A DNA stretch of 64,000 bases from Misgurnus anguillicaudatus. Lineage: Eukaryota; Chordata; Actinopteri; Cypriniformes; Cobitidae. Shown here piece after piece: positions 31,037 through 43,916 of the stretch. A model generated the notes under the pieces. It did not search any database. It saw only the letters and a program-made list of their open reading frames with translations, and was not told the DNA's origin. The translations under genes were made by a program, and so were the position numbers. The stretch spans positions 42,060,001-42,124,000 of the forward strand of contig NC_073357.2 in the NCBI RefSeq assembly GCF_027580225.2, read 5' to 3'. Within the stretch, counting starts at the first letter, position 1, and every line of letters starts with the position of its first letter.

Positions 31037-33493
31037 TTAAAGGATTAGTCAATTTTCTTAAAAAAAAAAAAAAAAATCCAGATAATTTACTCACCTCCAT
31101 GTCATCAAAAATGTTAATGTCTTTCTTTGTTCAGTCGAGAAGAAATTGTGTTTTTTGAGGAAAACATTCCAGGATTTTTCTAACTTTAATGGACTTTAAC
31201 GAACCCCACATGTAACAGTTTTAATGCGGTTTAAAATTGCAGTTTCAACAGAGTTTCAAAGGACTCCAAACGATCCCAAACGAGGCATAAGGGTCTTACC
31301 TAGTGAAACGATTGTCATTTTTGACAAGAAAAATAAAAAATGTGCACTTTTAAACAACAACTTCTCATCTATCTCCGGTTCTGTGACCACCAGCGCAACC
31401 GCACGCAAAACGTCATCATGTCAAGAGGTCACGCAAGATGTATCGAAACCAGGCACGTGCACAGATAGGGCTCAACCTGTGCAGAACACATGCCCTTTTT
31501 GTCCTTACACTCCGAAGTGCCCTTTTTTTGGAGGTGTTTTATTATTTTTTAATATATAAATTAATGATATTGTCAACCATTTACGTGTGTCTGTGTGTTT
31601 TACAAATATATTTATCAAATAAAATTATTAAAAAACGAAATCTTTTTGGATCCGCTCAAACTGTCTGTCAAACCTCTTAACTCCGCCCCCTGAGTGCAGC
31701 GAGCTGAAGTTCCACACAGCAGTCAGTCAGAGCAGCTGAACGTCTTGCAATGGTAAATAAGTTTCTTGTTGTTTGAGTACAATGCTGTCTCATTACGAAA
31801 GAAACACTAGTATGTTTATAACGGCGCATGTTTTATAAATTTGAGCAGAGCCGAATTATCCATATGGGATTGGGCGAGTGGGCAATCAGGGGGCACCAAG
31901 GGCTCCAAACTGCGACCAAATAGAGTTTTTGACAAAGCGCAAGCAGTTTTTAAAAAGTGTTCACGCATGTGAAGGGCACCCGTGACAACAATACGGAATG
32001 CAAGGTCGGGTTTTTACCGCTTTTTTTGCATGACGCGTCTCAATCGTTTAACTAAAGTCAACACATCTCACGCGAGAAGACGCGCCCACGCGGGTAAATG
32101 TTTAGCCTACATAAACACCAAAAACATTACAGATTAGAAAGACATCAGAAGCCCAGTTAGGAAAACTGGATAGAGACGAGAAACGTGTAAAGGATCATAC
32201 AAGTATGTACATTATATTGCCCTGTCACTCATTACAGTATGCTATCAGGATATAACTTATTGTATATGTATGTACCTTATGCCTTGAATTAGTCAAGGGA
32301 GTTGTATGATTATTTGGTTCATAACTTTTTATTCTGAAATCAACTGCATAGAGTTAAGTCTATTTAGTATTTAGTAATGCAGTTATTTGCACCTTCAAAA
32401 GACCAAGGTTCCTGGTCCTCAGCACAGTTTTTGCCAGGTAGGCAGATACATGTTGAATATGCTAATGGTATGGCTATAGTGTAGTATAATCTCCTATTTT
32501 GATCTTTAATCTCCTATTTCCCCCTCTTCTCAATCACATAGATAAACATGTTAACCAAATAATAAAAATTAGCTTATAAAACCAAACAGAATACCTTTTT
32601 TTTCTTCAAACATATTTTATTTAACTTTATGTATGTAAGCAGAGGAAAAATTAAAATTAATATATTCTACAATTAAATAAGAGCGAGTACACAAGAGCAC
32701 TTCACAAACACATGACTACAAATAGGCCTAATACAGACAAACACCCAGGATGTAAATTATTAAAGCCAACTTACAAGGCCAGATATCCTTTGCACTGCAT
32801 AATGCCAAGCTATCATAAAATGTCATTTTTCATTCATTAATAGTGATTTCTTCAATCATTAATCGTGAATAAATTTAAGCTTTTAAGATGATTATTATGT
32901 GATATTTATTTGGAGTGGGTGCCCTTTTTCAGTTTCAGCACATGCCCCTCAAAAGGTCTGTGCACGGCCCTGATCGAAACTACACCCCAGTGTTTACAAG
33001 TGTGGAGAAAGAGGACTGTTCTGATGTTGTTGTATGTCAACTGATACTAATTAATGTCTTTGTGTCAGTTTATTATTTTAAATGGTCCGCAAATGTGTGT
33101 TTCATATATGTAACCCGTGACCTTTCTACGGCATTGCGCAATTATGTAAGGTCACGCTGGCACCTCACAGGACGGGAGGAAGATGAGAAGTTGTGATTAA
33201 AAGTGCATATTTTTTATTTTTCCTGTCAAAAATGATAATTGTTTCACTAGATAAGACCCTTATGCCTCATTTGGGATCATTTAGACTCCTTTGAAACTGC
33301 AAAATTAAACTGCATTAAAACTGTTAAGTGTTGGTGTCCATTAAAGTCCATTAAATTAGTAAAATCCTGGAATGTTTTCCTCAAAAAACATAATTTCTTC
33401 TCGACTGAACAAAGAAAGACATCAACATTTTGGATGACATAGTGGTGAGTAAATTATCTGGATTTTTTTTAAGAAAATGGACTAATCCTTTAA
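31037..33493. mobile_element. Foldback element FB1 copy B, split by a hAT element
   Basis: The left end is TTAAAGGATTAGTCAATTTTC and the right end is GAAAATGGACTAATCCTTTAA. The inverted arms of about 300 bp share TTTCTTTGTTCAGTCGAGAAG, CATTCCAGGATTTT, CCCAAACGAGGCATAAGGG and GAAACGATTGTCATTTTTGA. The interior is interrupted at 31450-32972; with the insert removed the element is about 930 bp. Copies A and C are related. Confidence 0.87.
31450..32972. mobile_element. Non-autonomous hAT element nested in FB1 copy B
   Basis: It is flanked by exact copies of ATCGAAAC (31442-31449 and 32973-32980). The left end is CAGGCACGTGCACAGATAGG and the right end, inverted, is CAGGGCCGTGCACAGACCTT, an imperfect terminal repeat. 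The 8-bp duplication and CAG ends fit hAT. No transposase frame survives in its 1523 bp. Confidence 0.88.
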
Positions 33494-33524
33494 CACTGTT
33501 GATGCATGCTGTAATTCAACGGCA

Positions 33525-33953
33525 CACTCTCAGAAAAAAAGGTATTCTCTTAATCAAAAGGCAATAAAAACTGTGAATGTGTGTAAACAATTCGATATCT
33601 TTTTATAAATCTGTACTTTCCTTGGCAAAATGTGATGATGTAAGTGTTTTGTTTATGTTTTGTTTTGTTTATGTTTAAGCACCTGCAATGTTTAAAAATG
33701 CACAATATGTTATTTTATGATGAAGATGAAAGTTTCTGTAAACTGTGCAATTCTTGAATAAAAAAAGAAAAAAGAAAAACTCAGAAAAAAAGTTGTACCT
33801 TTTTGTCACTAAGATATGTACCTTTGAGGTACCAGTATGTACCACGAAGGTACCAGTATCTACCTTAGAGGTAGCAATACTAAAAAAGTAAACTTTAGGA
33901 AAAGGTACCACCCCAGTACCTTTTGTACCCTTATTTACCTTTTTCTGAGAGTG
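33525..33953. mobile_element. MITE with CACTCTCAGAAAAA ends
   Basis: The left end is CACTCTCAGAAAAAAAGGTA and the right end is TACCTTTTTCTGAGAGTG, inverted. The right half carries repeated GGTACC/GTACC motifs (33795-33930). The flanks are GCA on the left and CAGG on the right, the same junction form as the CACTC-ended element at 4789-8195. It is 429 bp long and non-coding. Confidence 0.75.
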
Positions 33954-34470
33954 CAGGAAACAAAAAACACAAGTAAGCTCACAATACATTCAATAACTCT
34001 AATTTACTAAACTTAGTTTAATTCAAGTCAAAGTAACACGTTACTATTAACTGTTATCTATAAATGTACTATATAGTGTTGACAGAAAGTGCAACATATA
34101 CTGTAGGAGACTCACGTTATCAGTGTACCACAATCTGTTCATTAAAGCTGTGTAATATACTCTTTATCTGTCTATTCAAATTAACACAGAGGCTCCAATC
34201 TTAACCAATCCCCAACATTTTAAATTCACAATAGTAAACCTAAACATAACAGAACAATAAAGACTAAAGTCTATTCAAAGTCTTTCATGTAAAGAAATAC
34301 ATGAAATACAATAAGCAATTTCTAATTCCCTCAATTTAGGCTAGTGCAAAACATGCTTGGAAACTAGAAATCCTCTGTCCAGTTTATGTAGTTCCAAAAA
34401 TGCTTTAGGTAACTTCTTTATTAAATTCTATATCCCAGTGAATGTAGCTGATCGTTATTGTTTACTTATT
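33954..34470. other. Non-coding stretch, nothing recognised
   Basis: Short AT-rich interval between two MITEs, with no gene or repeat recognised. Confidence 0.45.
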
Positions 34471-34841
34471 TAAAGGTGCACGGTGTAGATTTTAGCGAGC
34501 ATCTAGTGGTGAGGTTGCAGATTGAACCCCTCCCTTTCGAAGCACATAGGGAAGCTACGATAGCCGTCACAGGACAGACATGTCATCATCTGAGACGATG
34601 TAGTGACAAACACGCTCTGTAGAGCAGTTTGTCTGTTTAGGGGTACTGTAGAAACATGGCGGCGCAAAATGGCGGCTTACATATGAGGGGGACCTGCGGT
34701 GTAGATAAAAACATTCTAAGGTAATAAAAAAAAATACAGTTCATTATATAAGGTCTTTATACACCACTGATAATATAGTTATCTATATTACATTGCATTG
34801 CTGTCAAAAGATCCTTCTAAAATTTACGCACTGCACCTTTA
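34471..34841. mobile_element. MITE family D, copy 1 (TAAAGGTGCA ends)
   Basis: The left end is TAAAGGTGCACGGTGTAGAT and the right end, inverted, is TAAAGGTGCAGTGCGTAAAT. Internal landmarks are GCATCTAGTGGTGAGGTTGC and AAACATGGCGGCGCAAAATG. Two other copies (38342-39092 and 58777-59123) share them in the same order. The 371-bp element is non-coding. Confidence 0.85.
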
Positions 34842-37800
34842 ATGTAAAAGATTTAACTTAACACAACAAACAATAACATCATTATAAAGGTCTAAGGCTC
34901 CAGCATTTGTATTTTACCTTTATTTAGAAAATCTTATAGTGACAGTAATGTTTTGATTTGTGTCACGAGTTATGAAAAGTAAAATCGGAGTTTATACCTA
35001 TAAAATTAAATATGACACTCAGTCGCAATTCATTTTGAAAAATCTTGGTTGTCATGAAAGCACTTCACGAAACAATATCCCTCGGGGCTTTTGGTTCAAA
35101 TGCATGCATGTTTGAAGAAATATTGATTTGTAAAGAATTTCTAAAGAAGGAAGTCATATTTATTAAATATTTAGTCCAAATATGGCAATATTAGTTGTAT
35201 TAGTATTAGTTGTATTGTATCACCTCACTGTTAGTGGCACTTGGCATAGTAAAATGTCACATGGTGTCAATAAAGGCAAAACAATATCATAGATAATTAA
35301 TAAACAATGCTAACAATGTCCTCCATAAAGTGCACAAGTACATAATTGTTACTATCTCAAAAAATGGTGCTGTGTAATTTGACTCATTGAGGTGCTTAAG
35401 TTAATGGTCTGACATAACATTTCAACACGATTCTGTTGTGGAGTATAAAGTATGGAATAATATATAAAATCATGTGGTCCAGCATGCCATCTGGACCATA
35501 AATGAAGGAGATCACACACCAGATATAGCTTGTGGCACTCATAGCTATCATTTTTCCAACCCATATGGCCTCAGTTTTTCTGTTGAATGCAAATACGTGA
35601 TGATGCTTGGGGCACGATTCTTACATAGATGCTGGACAATAAGCTTTTCATACTCAGATTCCTGGATTTGGACTCAATCAAAGAGAAACATGCTTGGGTC
35701 CATTTGTTCAGTAGCGCAAACAGCTTGTTGAAAATATATAAAAAAATAAAATAACAACTGTTTGTACGCCTGTTCTTGCCTTTTGTTTTATGTTGTGGAT
35801 AGAGACATCGACCGGCCATGCCTGACTGAAGCTGTCGTTTCCGCTGTTTTTTCTTCTTCTCTGGCTGGCCCCGTAGGAGTTGCTCACCCCTGCCACAATA
35901 CATTGACCTGAGATCAGCCTTCACCGTATGGTCATTACCAAGGGATCAGTCTTGGGGGTCACCCTGACCTTTAGACATTATGGAGGCTAGAAACAGAGCA
36001 AAGGCACATGCCAGCAGTCACTACATCACCCCACAGAACACACAAACCACGGGCACAAGTAAAAATAGACGCCATCCACAAACAAGTACACGCCGTGCTA
36101 CAGATCAGCCAATGCTCAAGGCAGAATGCTGGGAGCTCTTATAGATACTCTCAGGCTATTCAGAGATATTTCAAAAGAATCAGGCTGATAAATAATATTA
36201 CCTGAGCATCTAAAAAAAGTATGACCCGGGTAATTTCCTGTCTGAGGTGAATTAATAATGTTTCCTCATTAGGCACCATTGAGAGGTGGATTGGATGGGT
36301 TCCATCTCCGGAATGGTTGAATTAATTAGATGTCACCCTAAAGAAGTAAATAAGACATGCCGTCACTATAATGACTATAGAGAGCTGAGGAACGAGATGA
36401 TGAATTAATTGAAAATCAATCAACGTAGTCCTTTTTTACTATCCATAACAAGCCAGGAACAGCATCAATAATGGAGGAGATTAGATGTCCCTGAGACATA
36501 TTTGAGATCCGTGTGTCTGGACCTCCTTGACCCCTCAAGCTTTGCAAAGGAGAGAGCAACAAAACACAACTCGAACTGTTCAATGTCAAACAAAGCTCTC
36601 AATTCTTCACTCAATACAAAGACAGCCATTGACAAGATAAATAAACAAAATAGTAACAAAATGTACAAAAGGAAGGTTTTATCAATATAACGCACTAAAT
36701 AGACAGGAGTGTTGGAGACAAGGTTACTAACAGAAAGGAAATACTAATATGCTCAAAATGTTAAGTGAAAACAAGAAATTCACTTTCTCGTAAGGTAATC
36801 CTAGATGATGTCGGAGAGAACCACAGATTTTCTGATTGTTTCTTTAAACTGATCACAGCTTTCTTTATAATGTTTATCTCACCTGCTCAAAGCAATTGCT
36901 AAAACACAAGTATACAGCTACTGGAATGCACTGTATGTGAATGAGTCACTGAAGGTTAGTGTACTGTTTGAAAGTGTATTTATTTACTTCCATCCAGTGT
37001 ATGCCTACGTTTGTATAATTCTGTCAAATTTACTGCATTCATGAATGTTAATACTACATATTCAAATTAAATTTAAATAATGGACCTTATGGGTTCTTTC
37101 TGGAAGACTGGGTACATTAAATACATGTTTGGAGAAGATTGTGTTTGGGTGAATTGTCCTTGTTTCGACAGGCGATCACTCCACCTCTGCCATCCCGCTG
37201 GTTGCATGCCAGAACAGTTTGGCTGACCCAACACCCAACAGGCCAAAGCTCAAGCTGCTTGAAAATGGATACGCATCATTATTAAGGTCGCCCTCAAGTT
37301 TTTTAAATGCGCAAATGCACCCAGAATTTTCTGCACAAGGCACAAAACGAATAAATAATTATAACAGCTGTTTAGTTTTATTTTCTATTCTATAGCACGT
37401 CAGAAAGAACTTTAACACAAACACACTGTGAGTCTTGAAAAAGGATAATATGTGTCTGAATTATATTAAAGCTGTACAGAGCTGATGGTGGGCTCAAACC
37501 AAGAGTTCATTTTAATAAAAAGATCAATAGGTCTAACAAAACAAAACCTGAGGGGGGAAATAGGTTACATTTTGGAGCTGGAAAAACAGCATGAGGGAAT
37601 AAAAAGAGGCCGTGAAAGAGTTGCTATTTGAGGAAGAACATAATAACATGAGACTGGGAATAAGAGTCTGCAATCATCAGTATAAACAATAACATTGAAG
37701 AGGCTGCACTCAGGGTTGATTAGACGATTCTACCTCTCATCAACCCCTGACACACTTTGGATAAGAAGCTCGTGCCGTGACCTCAACATCTCTATGTAAG

Positions 37801-38262
37801 CGTTGAAGTCATTTTAACCTCAGCAGACACTTAAGCAGGGCAAGCGGCCGTTCTGTTAAGTGCCCAGTCCTACACTGATCGCATTTGAGTGCTGCCTCTT
37901 CTGACCACCCCCACGCTACAGAGAAATGTGTTAATATTAATAAAGGCATAATACTGTAACCGTAACGCTACCAAATACAACATTTTTAACATTGTAATGT
38001 CTTAACAGCTGATTGTTGTTGGACCCATTCAAGAACCAGGACAAGACCATCCATCTATTCTCAGGGGAGAAGGGAAGGGCAGGAAACATGCTGGACAGAT
38101 GACCAATCCATCACAGGGGATTTACAGACACACCCACATTCACACCTAAGGGTTATAGCTTATTTATCAAATGGCTTAAATTCACCAAATCACTGACAAT
38201 TAACCATAATTTACCATACATTAGGACTAATCTAATTATGAGATTAGGAGCATTAAAGTTTG
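34842..38262. other. Long stretch free of recognised repeats
   Basis: About 3.4 kb with no gene or paired repeat identified. The block at 36200-36480 contains several TTAATTA/AATTAATT homeodomain-type sites and mixed composition (GACCCGGG, CCATTGAGAGGTGG), so it is a candidate for non-coding conservation. The frames around 35571-35924 and 36465-36695 have no domain signature. Confidence 0.4.
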
Positions 38263-38341
38263 ATTTCAAGTAGGGATTTTAAACGATGACCATTTGACCG
38301 ATGGTTGACCGTATTAACGTTAACTGGTCAAAGTTGTTGAT

Positions 38342-39092
38342 TAAAGGTGCAGTGTGTACATTTTAGCGGCATCTAGTGGTGAGGTTGCGAATTGCAACCA
38401 ACGGCTCAGTCCACTGCTTACCCATCACTTTTGAAATGCATAGAGAAGCTACGATAGCCGCCACCAGAAAAATGTCATTGTCGAAGACAACTTAGTAAAA
38501 AAAGTTTGTCCGTTAAAGGCGACTTCCACGTAAGGGGACCCTCTGGCTGTTTCTCAATTTCAAGAACGCAAAGAACGGACTTGCGTCCTCGTGGAGATAG
38601 AACTTGCCAGGCGACCTCAGAAGAACGAATTCAGAAGGTCGTGAGAACACCGAATGCATTTATGAGAATTGAGATGTGTGCGATCTTCCTGTTGGTCACC
38701 TGACCTCCGCCATTGTTTTGCCGCAATGACTTATGGGGCGTGAAGCGATTTCAGCGCGCAAGTCTGCACTCGATGCATCCTCGATATCAAGAACACATCC
38801 GGGTATTTTCATGCGTCCTCCGTCCTTGCATTCTTGAGAATTGGAATGAACTTCGACTGTTGATGATGACGTAGAGCAAGGACAAGAGAACGCAAGATCG
38901 CTGAAGAACGCATATTGAGAAACAGCCTCTGTGTATGTATAAATGTACTTTAAAAACATCTCATTCTAAGGTTATAAAAACATAACGGTTCATTATAAAA
39001 AGGTCTTTATACACCCCTGAAAACATAGTTTTGTATATTATTTTGCATTTCTGTCAAGAGATCCTTTAAAAAAATTACACATTGCACCTTTA
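38342..39092. mobile_element. MITE family D, copy 2, interrupted
   Basis: It starts TAAAGGTGCAGTGTGTACAT, and the right end inverted is TAAAGGTGCAATGTGTAATT. It shares GCATCTAGTGGTGAGGTTGC and AGAAGCTACGATAGCC with copy 1. The centre is replaced by the 38545-38927 insert after CCACGTAAGGGGACCCTCT. Confidence 0.85.
38545..38927. mobile_element. MITE with GGCTGTTTCTCAAT ends nested in MITE D
   Basis: The exact 14-bp terminal inverted repeat GGCTGTTTCTCAAT is flanked by TCT on both sides (38542-38544 and 38928-38930). Subterminal motifs with AAGAACGCA/TGCGTTCTT are also inverted. The 3-bp duplication suggests a PIF/Harbinger-like or CACTA-like origin; this was not resolved. The element is 383 bp long. 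Confidence 0.82.
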
Positions 39093-40686
39093 AAAAATAT
39101 ATATATCCTCTAAATTAGGCTATTATAGACAGTGGACTAAACACTACTACAGTTAGCCAACTTATTCCAATTTCCAGGATCTTTTTGTGTGAAGTGAACA
39201 TATCCCTCACACTCAATTTTTCACAACTCGCCTGCTTGTACTTATAAACCAATAAAAACATTTGGCGCAAGGTAGGCGTTTGGGTTCTGGCGCAATGTCA
39301 CTACGTTTGGGTTCGTGCACTCACAAAAATGTTATTAAATACAGTCTCAGACTTGAAGAAAATTGATGAACATTTAAACCTATTTTCTGCACGTTCCACC
39401 ATATTTTAATGAAATAAAGAAAGTCCTTCTTTCAGTTAACTTATATTTTTGCATATTCCATCATATAAAATAAAAATATTTTTTTATAAAATCTCTCATT
39501 TGAATAGTAAATAAAATACAGTAATAAAATAATTAAAACGAAAGTCTCCCTGATTGTATTCCAAATTATTAACATTTACATATTTTAATAAGTGCAGATT
39601 AAGTTTTGTTTTTGTAAATTGTCAGACCAATTCGGTTTTTTTAATTAGGTTTTGCTTTGTAGAAAGCCTTTCTTTAAAGTGAATTTCGTTTTGTATAAAT
39701 TGTATCTTAATTTTAATAAATGTTTCATTAACCAATTGCATGTATTTAATAAATAAAAAGCAAATATAGCAGCCAATATGATTACTGTGACTTGAAGGCG
39801 TCGGCACGGCGCGTTCGCTTGGCGTTGTTAACTAGAACGCACCTCATCATAAATAAATGCAACTCATACATAAGCATTAAATATCTTTGCTGCATTCTTT
39901 CTAGAACAGACAAGGGCTTTCTCACGGCTCGCATCAGCAGAGCATTGCATCGTCCATGTTGCCCTTAACAGAAGTTAACACTTTTTGAAAAATAAAAAAA
40001 AATATTAATTATACAAAAGAGTTGTTCTGTCTGTTATTTGAAGGCACACAGTGAGTTAGATCTGCCTTGGCCAGTGCGTCTTTTACGCATTCTGAAGGTG
40101 CCTGTTTTATCCATTGATTTTATCGTGTTACAGTCTATTAGGCAACATTCCGCATAAGATGGGCTTACATTTGGAAATACATTACATTTGCATTTCAGTG
40201 GTAACAGATAAAGTGATGATGATCAACCTCTTTTTTTATTATTGTTAGCACTACCTCAAACTTAAACTGTGTCTCTTCAAGCTCTCATTTTCTTACAGTA
40301 AATGAGCCGCGGCAATGTTTCAAATGAGCTTCTAACGCTAGACAAACACCTTTATTTTTAATGCGATCACCTTGTACGCAAACCATTTCGAAACTAAGGA
40401 GCCATTTGTCCTCCAATTACATACCTCGGCGCCACGTTTGCAGGACTCATGTTTCGGCTGTAGGGAATTTTAAAATAGTGACGTGAGTAGCACTGTATGT
40501 GTGAACGGGAGGCAGAGCGGCAGAAAAATGCGACAGAGTTGCGAAAGTGCAGTCGTGGCTTGAAATGGCTGTTATTTCAAACAGCGTAGCATATTTTAAA
40601 CTAATCGGTTAACCGGTTTCAACCGGCTAATGAGGCTCAGTGGTTGGTCAAGAAAATTTTTAGTTTTCGCCATCCCTAATTTCAAG

Positions 40687-42419
40687 TACTGGTTTCAGTA
40701 TTTGACATGGTCTTACATAGTCAGTATTATCATATAGCAAGGTTAAATATTCATATTTTTACTAAATGTTCTTTACATTATGTATTATTACAATATGTAT
40801 AAAAGAAAAGCACAAAAAATACTTTAGCTGGAATTCTCAGACTGTCGTAGATTGTTTATTATATAGATATTACGAATCATTTTAGAATCCATCAGAGGGA
40901 CTAGACAGCACCTATTCAAATATTAAATTGTCCATAGATTTATGTAAACATAATATCCAACTTGCTCCAAAGCTTCTGGCACACAAAAGACCTTAACATC
41001 CGAGATCTGACAGTGTAAATCAAATGCCTTATGAGTGATCTAAATTTCAGGGTCACTGAATAAAACTACACTACTCCATGAAGAAAAAAACTGATCCTGT
41101 GAAACAAAGCCATGTCCTGGCAGCACAATACCATCAGAGCCAAAAGCGAAAGGACTGGTGAGTTTCCAGCATGTGTCTGGCATGAGAAACTGTCCCGACA
41201 GGTTATCTGCTCTGAGGCAGAGATAATCAAGAAAGCAGAACTGTCTCTGGGAAGAAAGTGATTCTATTCCCAATCACCCAGACCTCTGCATGGGGAAATC
41301 TATGCCGATCTGTCACTCAGCCCAACTCTGTGGTCTTATTGACAGCTAACATGTCTCCCGGCAAATAGATTCAGCTGGGCCACGGCAAGCGGTGACATTT
41401 CTGGGTTAGCACGTTCTGCTGAAATTATAAGACGCAGAAGTTGAGAATAGAGAGCTTAGCGTGCCCTCATTATGTTCATCACAAGTATGCGTTATATTAG
41501 CCATGCAAATCGTAGCTATTTGTCTCTGTTTATTATTTTCCGTTGACCGGTCGCTTGAGTCACAGATACGAGCAGTAAGCTATTGTATTTTATATTCAGT
41601 ACTCATTGTTTGCCAGTCGGATTTATCTTCCACTCCAGATCCACCCACTAAAGAAAGTGACTCATAAAAGCTGCTTGAGAGGTTAAATGCATGTAATAAA
41701 AGCTTATGACAGCTGTTGAAAGACACTCTTTTGCGACCTCTAAAATTTTAAGCATGATATTAGGCTTGAGAAAAAGCAAACAATGCGCTGTTATAAATAA
41801 ATTCAAAATCCTGCGGGGACAAAAAAAATGAAACATGTTAATCTGCGTTCAAAAGTAACTACCCAGACTAATCTCATGATTGACAGACCATGCAGTCTGG
41901 AAAGTGCACAGAAGCTTTGGGAGGTGTTACATCAACAATGTAGTCACTCTGGGAGTGCTTGTGGGTTGTGGCAGTCTGTTTAAATTCCTGACAACATGAC
42001 AGTTCACGATCATAGTCCTACAGTGTGCTTCCCAGGGACCAACGAACACTAAAGATTAATTATACGATTAGCAATGCCTCCACACATTTCTCTGAGGCCT
42101 TCAAGATCCAAAAGCAGCACAAAAAATATACTGTAATAGTTAAGTGTCAAGTCAAGAAAGTGTACAATAAAGTTGTCGAATCGTGATTGGAGAGGTTTTT
42201 TTTACCACAGGAAACACGATGCCTGTTTATTTCTGACAAAATGGGCAATAGGTAGCGCTGTCTGTCACAGGTGTCAATGAGTGGAGAAAAAAACTTTGAG
42301 TACCTTTAATGCTCTTTATGGCTTTTTACACTGTAAATAGTTAACCTCGGGTTATTCTAAACCCGGTGTTGACAGAATCCTGCGTTATCTGTTTCACACT
42401 GTTCATACTTTACCAGGGG
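40687..42419. other. Non-coding stretch, nothing recognised
   Basis: No protein, RNA or repeat signature was seen. The frames at 41040-41273 (minus) and 41461-41667 (plus) are unremarkable. Confidence 0.45.
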
Positions 42420-42988
42420 TTAAAGGGATAGTGTAGTGGGCTGCGCTCCGATATGTGGTGCTTTCGCACTTTCGGCGACCCGAGTTCGATTCCCGGCTCG
42501 TGGTCATTTGCCGATCCCGTACCCCTTTCTTTCCTCCCTGTACTTTCCTGTCCTCTCTTAAACTCACTGTTAAATAAAGGCAAATACTGGCCAAAATATA
42601 TAACATTAAAAAAAAGACAATTCTGTCATCATATACTCATTCTTATGTTGTTTTAAACCTGTATGAATGCCTTTTTTCTTTTGAACACAAAAGAAGATAT
42701 TTTGAGAAATGATGGTAAACACACAGCATATAGTGACCATTGACTTCCCTAGTAGGAAAAAAATATTTTTGTGTAGTATTGTGATAAATGATGAAGAAAA
42801 TATTTTAAAATGATGGTAAGCACACAGTTGACAGTACCCATTAAATGCCATCATATGTTTTTATTCCTACTATGGAAGTCAATTGTCACTATCTGCTGTG
42901 TGTTTACCATCATTTCTCAAAATATCTTCTTTTGTGTTATCAGAAAAAAAAAACAGGATGAGTAAATGATGACAGAATTTCCCTTTAA
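42420..42988. mobile_element. MITE with TTAAAGGGA ends, interrupted by a SINE
   Basis: The left end is TTAAAGGGATAG and the right end is TTTCCCTTTAA. The inner inverted arms share ATTCTGTCATCAT, AACACAAAAGAAGATATTTT and AAATGATGGTAAACACACAGC. This is the palindromic 'AAAGGGATAGTTCACC' type frequent in cyprinids (recalled). The left arm is interrupted after GGGATAG by a tRNA-derived SINE. Confidence 0.8.
42431..42617 (+). mobile_element. tRNA-derived SINE nested in the MITE
   Basis: The RNA polymerase III B-box region GAGTTCGATTCCCGGCTC lies at about 42482-42499, preceded by a GTGTAGTGGGCTGCG A-box-like segment. A pyrimidine-rich body (CTTTCTTTCCTCCC…) follows, then a tail with AATAAAGGCAAA and an A-run. 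This order fits a tRNA-headed SINE. It is not an intact tRNA gene because the cloverleaf arms do not pair fully. No target duplication was resolved. Confidence 0.7.
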
Positions 42989-43916
42989 GAGATAACACCT
43001 CTTGATAATCTGACGTTTTACACTTTGCACTCCTATACCCTCAGTTAACGTTCTTATTTGCATATTTGCGTTGTCAACGGTCATGATTGGATACAAAGGG
43101 ATTTGAAATTGACTGAAATAAAATAACAGGCTGTCGTTTTAAATAATCGCTTGTCTTGCGCTTTCGCATCAGTGACAGAACAGGTGGCAACATAATTTTT
43201 TCTCGGCTGTTTAAGATCATGATATGAGGTATTTGCTCTTCAATTTTTTATTGGCTATCTGTTGCAAGCATAGAGTTATAACATTCAAACCCCGCTTCAT
43301 TTCATATTACACACATTTGGCAACTCAATGCAGGTTTTCAGAGCAGGGTTTCATAACCCTAGGTAAATTTGGGGGATAACACCACTTCCAAATTACAACT
43401 GTAAAATGCTGCCTATTGGTAATAAAGAGGGCCAGATGTGACAGAGGTCACAATAATCTTAACTGTGAGCTTGTGTAAAGTCACAATAAACCTATACTGT
43501 ATCCCTATAATACCATGCATTTCAAAATAATATCATGTTTTTTAATCTTTAATATAATTTATTTTTCTTTATTTCTATATTGTTTTCCTGATGTTTCCTA
43601 ATTTGAAACTGCTTCAAAAAATGCAATTGAAATAAATTTGAATTTAATTCATTCATTATCCAAAGTTTAAATCCAAAACAGTGTCCTCTGCAGGGTTGCA
43701 GGAAGGAGAAACACTCTGGACACCTGGCCATTCCATCCAGTTTCCATTCGGCTATAAGTACAAAAATCCTAAATTGCACATGGGGAATATTAATGGGCCA
43801 ATGAAACCAGTTACTAATAATTCACATTTCAGCTGAGTAAAGATAAATAAAAGATTGATGAGTTAAAGTAAAATGCACTAAAATGTTTTATTGAATACTA
43901 GAGCCTTTCACTTATT
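42989..43916. other. Non-coding stretch, nothing recognised
   Basis: No gene or paired repeat was seen. Confidence 0.45.

Larger units (their letters stand above)
38271..40678. mobile_element. hAT-type element with exact 8-bp duplication, contains two nested MITEs
   Basis: It is flanked by ATTTCAAG at 38263-38270 and 40679-40686. The left terminus is TAGGGATTTTAAACGATGACC-like and the right terminus is TTTTCGCCATCCCTA, giving a short TAGGGATgg-type inverted repeat. The 2408-bp span includes MITE D copy 2 (38342-39092), which in turn contains another insert (38545-38927). No surviving transposase frame was found. Confidence 0.85.

Noticed and set aside
35571..35924. Minus-strand 117-codon frame as a host exon
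   Set aside because: It has low complexity and no domain or splice context. It is probably a chance frame.
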